Of a DNA stretch of 21,475 nucleotides, positions 15,505-21,475 are shown one piece after another. A program made the translations under genes and the position numbers. Origin of the DNA: JAAEQG01 sp023133475 (GTDB lineage: Bacteria > Planctomycetota > Phycisphaerae > UBA1845); the NCBI GenBank assembly GCA_030631415.1, contig DAOVLE010000068.1, forward strand, positions 1-21,475, written 5' to 3'. The notes under the pieces are model-generated. The model was not told the DNA's origin. It did not search any database and saw only the letters and a program-made list of their open reading frames with translations. Every line of letters begins with the position of its first letter. The stretch's first letter is position 1.

Positions 15505-15670
15505 TTCACCGCGGAGCACGCAGAGACCGCAGAGAGTTGAGAGGTAGAGAGTTACCGCAATTAGCGTTGAACAGACAACAAACACACTGTCAAAACCCGA
15601 TACGCCCTAATTTAGCTGTAACTTCTTTCTAGGAAATACTCTGCGATCTCCGCGCTCTCTGCGGTGTGAA
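15505..15670. repeat. Imperfect terminal inverted repeats around ~100 bases
   Basis: The left arm (15505-15536) holds CCGCGGAGCACGCAGAGACC and the right arm (15639-15670) the related complement, about 20 of 26 matched bases plus TTCA ends. The interior, about 100 bases and AT-richer, has no gene. With the flanking TTTAGCGGCGAC copies this fills most of the 354-base gap between the two minus-strand genes. Confidence 0.65.
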
Positions 15671-15678
15671 AAATGCGG

Positions 15679-15727
15679 GTTAGCGGCGACAATCCGTAGC
15701 GTTTAGCGGCGACCCGAAGGGGAGCGT
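15679..15727. repeat. TTTAGCGGCGAC-type repeat, copy C
   Basis: GTTAGCGGCGACAATCCGTA and GTTTAGCGGCGACCCGAAGG share their order with the block at 4023-4127. It ends 6 bases before the stop of the downstream DUF3857-type gene. Confidence 0.75.
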
Positions 15728-15733
15728 AAATCC

Positions 15734-17725
15734 TTATGGTTGCGGTACTGATTTGCCGCAAACCAGATGTAAGCTCCCGGTCGTGCGCAGGTGGTTGATC
15801 GCCTCGCGCAAGGCGGCGAAATCGTCAGGGGGGATGGTGTCGGCGGTGATTTCGACGGTGCGGCGGAACCGGACTTCCCCACCGTCGGTTTCCACCTGCT
15901 GAGATACCGTCCCCCAACTCCCCGTGACCGGCGCAAGCGCGGTTGGGGCAATCATGGCAGACCACTCCTCGGGAAGTTCGATGGTCAGGGCGACACTCTC
16001 ACGGGCTTGTCCGGGAAGATGAACCGCCGTCTTGCGATAGGATCGCTTGAGCGGCAAAGGGAATTCGTTCAACAACGCCGGCCCACTGCCCAGGGTCAGC
16101 AGATGCCCCTTGCCGTAGCTCTTGAGAGTATCTTTCGAGGCTACGGTGACGGTGGCACGCAGAACTTCGTCGGAGAGCATTGCAATCGAATGCTTGCTCA
16201 CTTCAAAACCGTCGAGCACCCGACCGAGCATGTTCCCGACCAGCTTTTTCTGCTGATCGGCGGTCTCCAGTTGCGCCGGGTCGTAGAAGGCTCCGGTAAG
16301 GCGGATGTGCAAATCGCCGGCGGCATTGCCTTCGGAGTCGATGGTCACCTTTCCGGTGATGTTGATCCGGCTGGGCTCCTTTTCGCCGCGGGCGTGGACG
16401 TATGTGGATCGCAACGTCCCGGACTCGTTGAGGCTCAGTAACCAATGCTTTCCCAGGCTTCCCGGGTTGCGGAACACGCCATGCTGCGGATGAACGTGGA
16501 CAGGGCCGTCGGGAAGATTCGCCACCACCACCACGCCGTCGAAGGCTGAGTTGGTCGGCACCTTGCCTTCCCAGGCGAGGGCAACCACAGACACCTCCAC
16601 GGATACGTCAAAGTCCAGCGCCCGCAGAAGAGCTGCACATAGCGCCGCCGACTCCAACGGGTTGCCGTAGTTAGCCTCGAGCACCTCGCCTGCCGGCCTG
16701 CATTCGAGCGAGCGAAACGTCTTGGGCGAGTTCAAGAACTTGAACGAATCGTGCAGCTTCCTGGCGATTTTGCGGATGCGCTCGGTGGGGTCGGCTTCGT
16801 CCTCCACCACCGTCTCAGCCAGTTTTTTGATCTGCTCGTTCGGCTCAGCGGCCTGCCGCACGCGGCTGAGGATGGCGGGAACCCATTGTCGGGCATTGGT
16901 GCAGGTGGTGAACTGCAACCGAGGGCAACGCTGCCGCCAAGGTGACGATTGCGGCTCCGCGGGGGTCCCGGGCAGATTCCTGAACATCCATGAGAAGGTG
17001 GTCATTTTGCCCCTGGAGGACTGATCCAAGTCTTTACCCATCTCCGGGGAAATACCGTCGAGGCGGTGGTTCAGCACCGTGCCCTTCGGGACCGTCACGG
17101 ATATCCGCCGCTCGACCGTAGGGTAATCATCGTCCAAACGCAGGTCCGCGTCGATCCACGGCAGCACGTGCGGCTGAGTGACCACCTCGTAGTCCAACTC
17201 GAGCACCACGTTGTCCTTGATACCGCTGAAACAGATGACCTGCTGCTGCCACAGGGCATACTGAGGCCAACCGCCGACATCATCCGGGGCAGCCAGATTG
17301 AACGAATAGTCCGGCACCGGCATGATCTTCCCGCCGGGCAGATGGGTTTGAGCGGTGTGGATGATGAGCTTGTCCTGCCCGGCGTGGAAATCGACGCGCG
17401 GGTCCGCAAGCCGCCGAATCGGGCGCGAGTTGAGCAGCTTGATCCAACGGTGCTCGCGACGCCGCACGGTGCCGTCCTGCTCCAGGGTCCAGTGCTGTTC
17501 CCAGCGCAGGTTGATCGCATCTTCGCCGGGAAACTGTTGTGCCCCGATACTCATATCTGGTGCGGCGGCTTGGGCCGTGTCCGCGCGTGCGGTCACCGCC
17601 GGCAGGCCCGAAGCAGCGACGAAAAGCAGAATCGTGGTGCCCAGCCCGGCAAAACACGTTCGGGTAATGACACCAACAGTAACGAGTCGGGTATCGAGGT
17701 GCATTTGTTCATTCCGTTTGGTCAT
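15734..17725 (-). CDS. DUF3857/transglutaminase-like exported protein, triad lost
   Basis: The predicted protein is 663 residues. A long N-terminal signal or anchor has its hydrophobic part at about 26-45 (FAGLGTTILLFVAASGLPAV), before TARADTAQA. Residues ~65-260 are beta-rich and fit DUF3857 (WTLEQDGTVRRREHRWIKLL). About 300-425 aligns by eye with the transglutaminase-like core of the upstream neighbour. The nucleophile region GGVCKDKAG is here YGNPLESAA, so Cys becomes Pro356. The His position is Gly397 (AFDGVVVV) and the Asp position is His (HVHPQ). A catalytic role is therefore unlikely; a binding or structural role in the envelope is inferred. The C-terminal ~230 residues are beta-rich. 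Start at MTKRNEQ has GGAG 9 bases upstream; MHLDTR 21 bases on is an alternative. It lies 246 bases downstream of its intact paralogue, across a palindromic repeat. Confidence 0.8.
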   Translation of the reverse strand: MTKRNEQMHLDTRLVTVGVITRTCFAGLGTTILLFVAASGLPAVTARADTAQAAAPDMSIGAQQFPGEDAINLRWEQHWTLEQDGTVRRREHRWIKLLNSRPIRRLADPRVDFHAGQDKLIIHTAQTHLPGGKIMPVPDYSFNLAAPDDVGGWPQYALWQQQVICFSGIKDNVVLELDYEVVTQPHVLPWIDADLRLDDDYPTVERRISVTVPKGTVLNHRLDGISPEMGKDLDQSSRGKMTTFSWMFRNLPGTPAEPQSSPWRQRCPRLQFTTCTNARQWVPAILSRVRQAAEPNEQIKKLAETVVEDEADPTERIRKIARKLHDSFKFLNSPKTFRSLECRPAGEVLEANYGNPLESAALCAALLRALDFDVSVEVSVVALAWEGKVPTNSAFDGVVVVANLPDGPVHVHPQHGVFRNPGSLGKHWLLSLNESGTLRSTYVHARGEKEPSRINITGKVTIDSEGNAAGDLHIRLTGAFYDPAQLETADQQKKLVGNMLGRVLDGFEVSKHSIAMLSDEVLRATVTVASKDTLKSYGKGHLLTLGSGPALLNEFPLPLKRSYRKTAVHLPGQARESVALTIELPEEWSAMIAPTALAPVTGSWGTVSQQVETDGGEVRFRRTVEITADTIPPDDFAALREAINHLRTTGSLHLVCGKSVPQP

Positions 17726-17739
17726 AAGCAGTTTCTCCA

Positions 17740-17975
17740 GTAGGGTGGGTGAAGCGAAGCGTAACCCACCGCGCGGGTGCCCCATCCCGTTTCGCCGGTC
17801 CGGAGGACCGGCGAACGGGGTGGGGGACGGATCAGCAGGCTTTGGGGGCTCAAGTCAGTCCCCCATCCCGTTCCGGCTGCCTGCGTAGCAGGCAGCCGGA
17901 ACGGGATGGGGCACCCACCGCTTCGTTTGCTTCGTAGCGAAATTGGTGGGTTACGCTGCGCTCCCCCCACCCTAC
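17740..17975. repeat. Nested palindromic element between the two DUF3857 genes
   Basis: Outer inverted arms GTAGGGTGGGTGAAGCGAAG (17740 onward) and their near-complement (ending 17975) enclose two hairpins. The first has about 21-bp arms (17780-17825, CGCCGGTCC/GGACCGGCG at its tip). The second is a perfect 24-bp stem with a 3-base loop (17861-17884 with 17888-17911; tip GGCTGCCTGC/GCAGGCAGCC). Both begin CCCCATCCCGTT. It fills nearly the whole 246-base gap and contains the stop codon of the upstream gene. Confidence 0.85.
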
Positions 17976-19981
17976 TTGTCAACTATGCAGACGATCCAGT
18001 CGTCCGCGATTTCCCTCATGGTATCCAATGCCTTCTTCAACTCCGGATAATCCTCCGCCGGGATACGGTTGTGCTTGATGGTGAACTCGAACTTATAGGT
18101 TAGCTCTCCGTCACCCGGGATGGCTTCAAAGCTCAGTGTGGCGGCGTTCGAGTCCAGTTCCTGTTTCTCCGGCACATGCTCGATCTTCCACCCGTCCGGC
18201 AGTTTCAGGGTTTCCTCATAACGGACCAGCCGGGTGGCGTGGAAGCGCATCCCGAAGTTGCGTTTCTCGGCATCGACCGAGTAGAACAGGTCCGGGATGA
18301 TAAATCGGCCCAACGGATGAGACATCAACGGCAGACGGAACATGTGCACCTGTTGACTTCCGGCGGCGTACCCCTCTGCCGACACTTTCAGCTCTATCTT
18401 TGCGTTGTGGGTATAGTCGAACGGGTCGGTGAATTCAAAAGCCTCCAGCCGAGCGTTGGGGGCGATGCTCAAGACGCTCTCGAAGGCTGCCCGTTGCTCC
18501 GGCTGCGAATACTTGTTGGCCTTGCGGCGAAACGAGGTATCAGGCCGACCTGACACTTCCATGCTGATTTGGGTGGACAGCGCACCGCCGGCGTCGATCT
18601 CACTTTCACCGCGTGATACAAACTGGTTGTGTTCCGGGGGGAAGTGTGGCGAGAGGGTCAGCGTCTGGCCTTCCGGCGTACCGTACACCAGCCCCTGCAA
18701 AGCTTCCCACGGAGACCACATGTCGCGGCTGAGCGGTATCCAGGTTGGGTCCAGGATGGTGAAGGTCCCGTCTTTGTTGCGGATGACCGATATGGTGTGG
18801 TTGAACTGGTCGGCAGGGATGTCTTCGACCCGTGGGCCGGCCATGGTCAAGGCTGGATAGGATTCATAACCGGCTGCTCGGAGCATGGTTATGAGCATTC
18901 CGGCTTTGTCTTTGCACACCCCGCCGCGGTCGTGGAACGTCTCGATGCCGCTGTGCAGGGTGAAGCCCTCGCGAGGGCCTCGGCTTGTGCCGTAATATCG
19001 GATGTTGTCCGCCACCCAGTGGTTCAACGCGGCGATCTTGGCCTCGTCGTCCTCCAGCCCTTCGGTAAGCTCAGCCACCTTGGCCCGGATGGCATCGTCG
19101 GAATCGAACTGACTCTCGTTGGCCTCGAAGAACCAGCGGGACTTCATCTCCCAGTCGGGGACCGTAGCCATCACCAGTTTGATGACGTAGTCGTCGGGGG
19201 CGACCTGGTGCGGTTCGCGTTTATGGCGGGGGATGTCCTCCGCCCAGAACGAGTACGCGTGATAGTCGTCATCGAACCACAACGACGATTTCAACTCGCC
19301 GTTGTAGACCTCGAACTGCACCGGCTTGTCCTTGGGCATGTAGACCGAGTAGCGTTTCTTGATGATGGGGTAGTTGTTCTGGAAGCGGGTGACTTCGTAC
19401 CAATGGCCTGGCATGGGCGGTTGGAGCGTCTCGGCGCCTCCGCCCCCTGCCGTAGCCGATGCGTCGCCCAGATAGGCGATGTTGAACCCGATCTTGCTGA
19501 TGCGGATTTCCACGCAATCGCCGATCTCCACCCGCGGGACATCCAGCAAGTGCTGCTGGTTACCCCAGTATATCCAATGTTGGGGTGCCGGTTGGGTTAT
19601 CATCGAGGAGAGCGGGACATCTTCAATACCGCCCTCCTTGCGGTGGATGCGCACGGATTTGAGCGTTACGCGGTTGGTGGCTGGGTCGAACTCCTGCTTC
19701 AGGACTGCCTGGGAGCGAATCCCGGCGTCGGTGAGGACTTTGATCACTTGGCAGCTCTCGGTGGTAGCCAGCCCGCTGTCCTGCACGTAAACGTCCGCTT
19801 CGTCGAGGACGTAGACCAGGTCGGCGTTGTCGTAGTCTTTTGCCTCGCCGGTTTTAGTGATGAGTTCCTTGATCTCATCGTTTGTGGCGGGTTGTGGGAT
19901 TCCGGCGGTCGCCGCCGCCACAAACCATCCCAACAGTCCTGCAAGCGTCACACATCCCTTCGCCACGGTTCGGTCAGTCAT
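17972..19981 (-). CDS. DUF3857/transglutaminase-like exported protein with intact triad
   Basis: The predicted protein is 669 residues. MTDRTVAKG plus the hydrophobic stretch to AAATAG is a Sec signal peptide (cleavage near residue 27). Residues ~50-280 are the beta-rich DUF3857 region (VRIHRKEGGIEDVPL; VEIGDCVEIRISK). The transglutaminase/protease-like core follows (about 300-415): LNHWVADNIRYYG, then GGVCKDKAGMLITMLRAAGY with nucleophile Cys356, DQFNHTISVI with His395, and TILDPTW with Asp411. The complete Cys-His-Asp triad suggests a peptidase or amide-transferring enzyme outside the cytoplasm; the substrate is unknown. The rest is beta-rich. Start at 19981 is preferred to a frame extending 77 codons upstream, because it has a signal peptide and GAGG about 9 bases before, while the extension runs through a large hairpin repeat. 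Stop TAG is the first part of the next repeat. Confidence 0.87.
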   Translation of the reverse strand: MTDRTVAKGCVTLAGLLGWFVAAATAGIPQPATNDEIKELITKTGEAKDYDNADLVYVLDEADVYVQDSGLATTESCQVIKVLTDAGIRSQAVLKQEFDPATNRVTLKSVRIHRKEGGIEDVPLSSMITQPAPQHWIYWGNQQHLLDVPRVEIGDCVEIRISKIGFNIAYLGDASATAGGGGAETLQPPMPGHWYEVTRFQNNYPIIKKRYSVYMPKDKPVQFEVYNGELKSSLWFDDDYHAYSFWAEDIPRHKREPHQVAPDDYVIKLVMATVPDWEMKSRWFFEANESQFDSDDAIRAKVAELTEGLEDDEAKIAALNHWVADNIRYYGTSRGPREGFTLHSGIETFHDRGGVCKDKAGMLITMLRAAGYESYPALTMAGPRVEDIPADQFNHTISVIRNKDGTFTILDPTWIPLSRDMWSPWEALQGLVYGTPEGQTLTLSPHFPPEHNQFVSRGESEIDAGGALSTQISMEVSGRPDTSFRRKANKYSQPEQRAAFESVLSIAPNARLEAFEFTDPFDYTHNAKIELKVSAEGYAAGSQQVHMFRLPLMSHPLGRFIIPDLFYSVDAEKRNFGMRFHATRLVRYEETLKLPDGWKIEHVPEKQELDSNAATLSFEAIPGDGELTYKFEFTIKHNRIPAEDYPELKKALDTMREIADDWIVCIVDK

Positions 19982-20129
19982 ACGATTGCCCTCGTCATTT
20001 GTTGGCAGGATTGCCTCCTGGTCAAGTTCAAACACCACCGCCACCCGCGGCGCGCCAAGATCGCGTACTTTAGCGGGACGGCATCGGGGAGTCCAGAGTC
20101 TAGTGCTGTGTGATACTTCAATGGATCCG

Positions 20130-20217
20130 GTTGGGTGGCCCATGGCTTTAGCCGTGGGGGACGCGAATACTCCACGCGATTCGTGTCCCCCACCGCTAAA
20201 GCGGTGGGCCACCCAAC
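20130..20217. repeat. Large hairpin, 39-base arms, 10-base loop
   Basis: Left arm 20130-20168 and right arm 20179-20217 match at about 35 of 39 positions; the ends are GTTGGGTGGCCCA and TGGGCCACCCAAC. Its inner part repeats CGCTAAAGCG-like palindromes. It lies about 150 bases upstream of the DUF3857 gene start and has no reading frame. Confidence 0.85.
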
Positions 20218-20220
20218 TCC

Positions 20221-20274
20221 GTAGGGCGGGTTTTACCTGCCATCGGTAAAGAAGGCGGGTGGAACCCGCCCTAC
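20221..20274. repeat. GTAGGGCGGGTT inverted repeat, copy 8
   Basis: GTAGGGCGGGTTTTACCTGCC and GGCGGGTGGAACCCGCCCTAC flank a 10-base spacer. It starts 3 bases after the large hairpin ends. Confidence 0.85.
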
Positions 20275-20283
20275 AGGGCTATG

Positions 20284-20325
20284 CCCAGCATTTATGCCGG
20301 GCCTAGCGCGACGGCTTGCCTGAGG
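20284..20325 (-). repeat. CTAGGCCCGGCAT palindrome, third copy with extended arm
   Basis: On the minus strand, GCGCTAGGCCCGGCATAAAT and the rest of the palindrome (20309-20284) match the copies at 2199 and 2370 with few changes. A left extension, CCTCAGGCAAGCCGTCGCGC, is shared with 21316-21338. Confidence 0.7.
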
Positions 20326-20369
20326 GTAGGGCATGGCGTGCACGCAACATCCTGATATGATAATCAGTT

Positions 20370-21182
20370 ATGACTACTGCCATAACCCAAGACTTGGTTC
20401 AATTCGCTGTGGGCTTGGCTTCGGCAGCCGGCCGGATCGCCATGGCGAGGTTCGGTCTCACCGTGTCGCATCCCAAACCCGACGGTTCGGAGGTAACCGA
20501 CGCGGACGAAGCCGTCCAGGAAATGATCACCCAGCGTATCGCGGAACGCTATGCCGACCACGGGGTGATTGGCGAGGAGGCCATCCAGGCTGTTTCGCCT
20601 CTGCCCGACCCCGCCGGTGTTCGCTATTGTTGGATAATCGACCCGGTGGACGGCACCCGCAACTACGCCCGGGGATTCCCAGCCTTTGCCACTTCCATCG
20701 CCGTGTTGGACCACGGGCAGCCGATCGTCGGGGTTGTCCGCTGGCATCATACCGGGCAGGTCTTTGCCGCCACTTGCGATACGGTGACAACGCTCGACGG
20801 GGCACCGGTGCAGGCATCGCAAAGGCCGCTGGACAGCAACTTGTTGATAGGCGCACAACTTGGCGCCCACCACGCTACGCAGGAAATCGTCACCCCATGG
20901 TTGAAAAGCTGGGCAGTTCGCAACTTGGGAGCCACCGCTATTCACTTGGCTTTGGTAGCCGGCGGGGGGCTCGACGGTGCCTACGCCCGAGATTGCCGGA
21001 TTTGGGACTTGGCTGCCGGCGCTCTGCTGATAGAGCAGGCGGGAGGCAGGTGCACAGATCTGATCGGCCAACCGCTGTTCCCGATCGATCCCGCAACTTG
21101 CGCGAAAGCGAATTACCCCTTCGTCGCCGGCGGGCTCAGGGCACACCGCATACTACTCGAGCACTTCGCCAGCCGCCCCTAA
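20370..21182 (+). CDS. Inositol monophosphatase-family phosphatase
   Basis: The predicted protein is 270 residues, the usual size of the family, and cytoplasmic. The metal-binding motifs of this Mg-dependent phosphatase family are complete: VTDAD (Asp44), IGEEAI (Glu69, Glu70), WIIDPVDGTRNYARG (Asp91, Asp94) and IWDLAAGALLIEQAGG (Asp213). Members hydrolyse inositol 1-phosphate, histidinol phosphate, fructose-1,6-bisphosphate or 3'-phosphoadenosine 5'-phosphate. The motifs do not decide between them, and no histidine or cysteine pathway neighbour is present to help. ATG at 20370 is the only sensible start. No Shine-Dalgarno sequence precedes it, and a TATGAT box 9 bases upstream may give a nearly leaderless mRNA. 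Stop is TAA at 21182. Confidence 0.92.
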   Translation: MTTAITQDLVQFAVGLASAAGRIAMARFGLTVSHPKPDGSEVTDADEAVQEMITQRIAERYADHGVIGEEAIQAVSPLPDPAGVRYCWIIDPVDGTRNYARGFPAFATSIAVLDHGQPIVGVVRWHHTGQVFAATCDTVTTLDGAPVQASQRPLDSNLLIGAQLGAHHATQEIVTPWLKSWAVRNLGATAIHLALVAGGGLDGAYARDCRIWDLAAGALLIEQAGGRCTDLIGQPLFPIDPATCAKANYPFVAGGLRAHRILLEHFASRP

Positions 21183-21475
21183 CCCGGATATTTCAGTAAA
21201 CCCGTGGTGAGGAGGCAACAGGCAACAAGGCAACGAGGCAACAAGGCGCCCGCGGATCCGAGCCCGAAGCGCAAGCGAGGAAATATCCGATCCGAGCCCT
21301 GGGGTAAGACGGCAACCTCAGGCATTCCGTCGCGCTAGCGGAAGTTTACAACTAACCTGCTTCCCGGGCTGGCGGTGGCCGGGGCTCCCGGTTGGTCGCA
21401 GCCAGCTAACCTCCTGCTACACCGAAGCTTGCGAAAACGGAAGGCTGGGGCCTAACGGCACGCTATCCGTATTAC
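21183..21475. other. Terminal region without recognised gene
   Basis: After the phosphatase stop come a heptamer repeat array, a GAGCCCGAAGCGCAAGCGAG motif with the decamer ATCCGAGCCC on both sides, and a sequence (21316-21338) shared with the repeat at 20303-20325. The last ~130 bases are rich in short GC stems but show no reading frame with family similarity and no tRNA, RNase P RNA or tmRNA signature that I can recognise. Confidence 0.5.
21214..21247. repeat. Heptamer tandem repeat (GGCAACA/GGCAACG)
   Basis: Five units of about 7 bases, GGCAACA or GGCAACG with an occasional AA insert, are the reverse complement of the TTGCCTN units at 1391-1455. It starts 31 bases after the phosphatase stop codon. 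Confidence 0.75.

Larger units (their letters stand above)
19982..20369. other. Divergent intergenic region filled by three repeat elements
   Basis: The 388 bases between the DUF3857 gene (-) and the IMPase-family gene (+) carry, in order, about 150 bases without recognised elements, a large hairpin, a GTAGGG-family copy and a CTAGGCCCGGCAT palindrome. TATGAT at 20356-20361, nine bases before the ATG at 20370, could be a -10 giving a nearly leaderless mRNA. There is no matching -35. Confidence 0.55.

Noticed and set aside
18629..20113. A 494-codon plus-strand frame opposite the DUF3857 gene
   Set aside because: It is a shadow frame; the minus strand has a signal peptide and an intact transglutaminase-like triad.
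20333..21199. A 288-codon frame overlapping the phosphatase on the same strand
   Set aside because: The alternative frame carries all the metal-binding motifs of the inositol monophosphatase family; this one is Arg/Gly-rich without motifs.
21254..21300. RNase P RNA (a GAGGAAA string is present)
   Set aside because: The string is part of a short repeat, and the conserved P RNA core that should follow is absent.

Overview
The window is GC-rich bacterial chromosome with about 13 protein genes on both strands, separated by repeat-filled gaps. I see no rRNA, tRNA, CRISPR array, phage gene or transposase. HEAT-repeat, FHA and DUF3857/transglutaminase-like secreted proteins, together with dispersed palindromic repeats between genes, suggest a planctomycete-like (PVC group, perhaps Phycisphaerae) anaerobe or facultative anaerobe. 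This is inference from gene style, not from a marker gene.

Layout: (1) 1-1227 (-) is a secreted HEAT-repeat protein that runs off the window. (2) 1491-2114 (+) is a small lipoprotein. (3) 2389-3814 (-) holds an HD-domain protein followed by an LHPP-like HAD-IIA phosphatase. (4) 4243-4962 (+) is an FHA protein, followed by recQ (5094-6971, +). (5) 7114-12473 (-) is a four-gene periplasmic formate dehydrogenase operon: fdhA (a selenoprotein read through an in-frame UGA), fdhB, fdhE and a tetraheme cytochrome c3-like protein carrying four Cys-rich repeats. (6) 12931-13824 (+) is a membrane-anchored class I amidotransferase-like (C26) hydrolase whose 3' end overlaps that of a convergent membrane-anchored ATP-grasp ligase (13793-15379, -). 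(7) 15734-19981 (-) is a pair of exported DUF3857/transglutaminase-like proteins, one with a complete Cys-His-Asp triad and one with all three positions replaced. (8) 20370-21182 (+) is an inositol-monophosphatase-family enzyme. The last ~290 bases hold repeats and unassigned sequence.

How the genes work together: the clearest unit is the formate dehydrogenase operon. FdhA oxidises formate in the periplasm, FdhB carries electrons through iron-sulfur clusters, and the co-transcribed multiheme cytochrome is the likely acceptor. FdhE is the maturation factor. No cytochrome b membrane subunit is encoded, so electrons probably leave through soluble or surface-tethered cytochrome. The operon ends at a strong hairpin shared with the convergent recQ.

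The gaps carry several dispersed repeat families: GTAGGGCGGGTT/AACCCGCCCTAC inverted repeats (at least eight loci), CTAGGCCCGGCATTTATGCC palindromes, TTTAGCGGCGAC blocks, heptamer tandem repeats near both window ends, and long perfect or near-perfect hairpins. Three genes (recQ, the HAD phosphatase and the triad-bearing DUF3857 gene) take their stop codon from the first bases of such a repeat.
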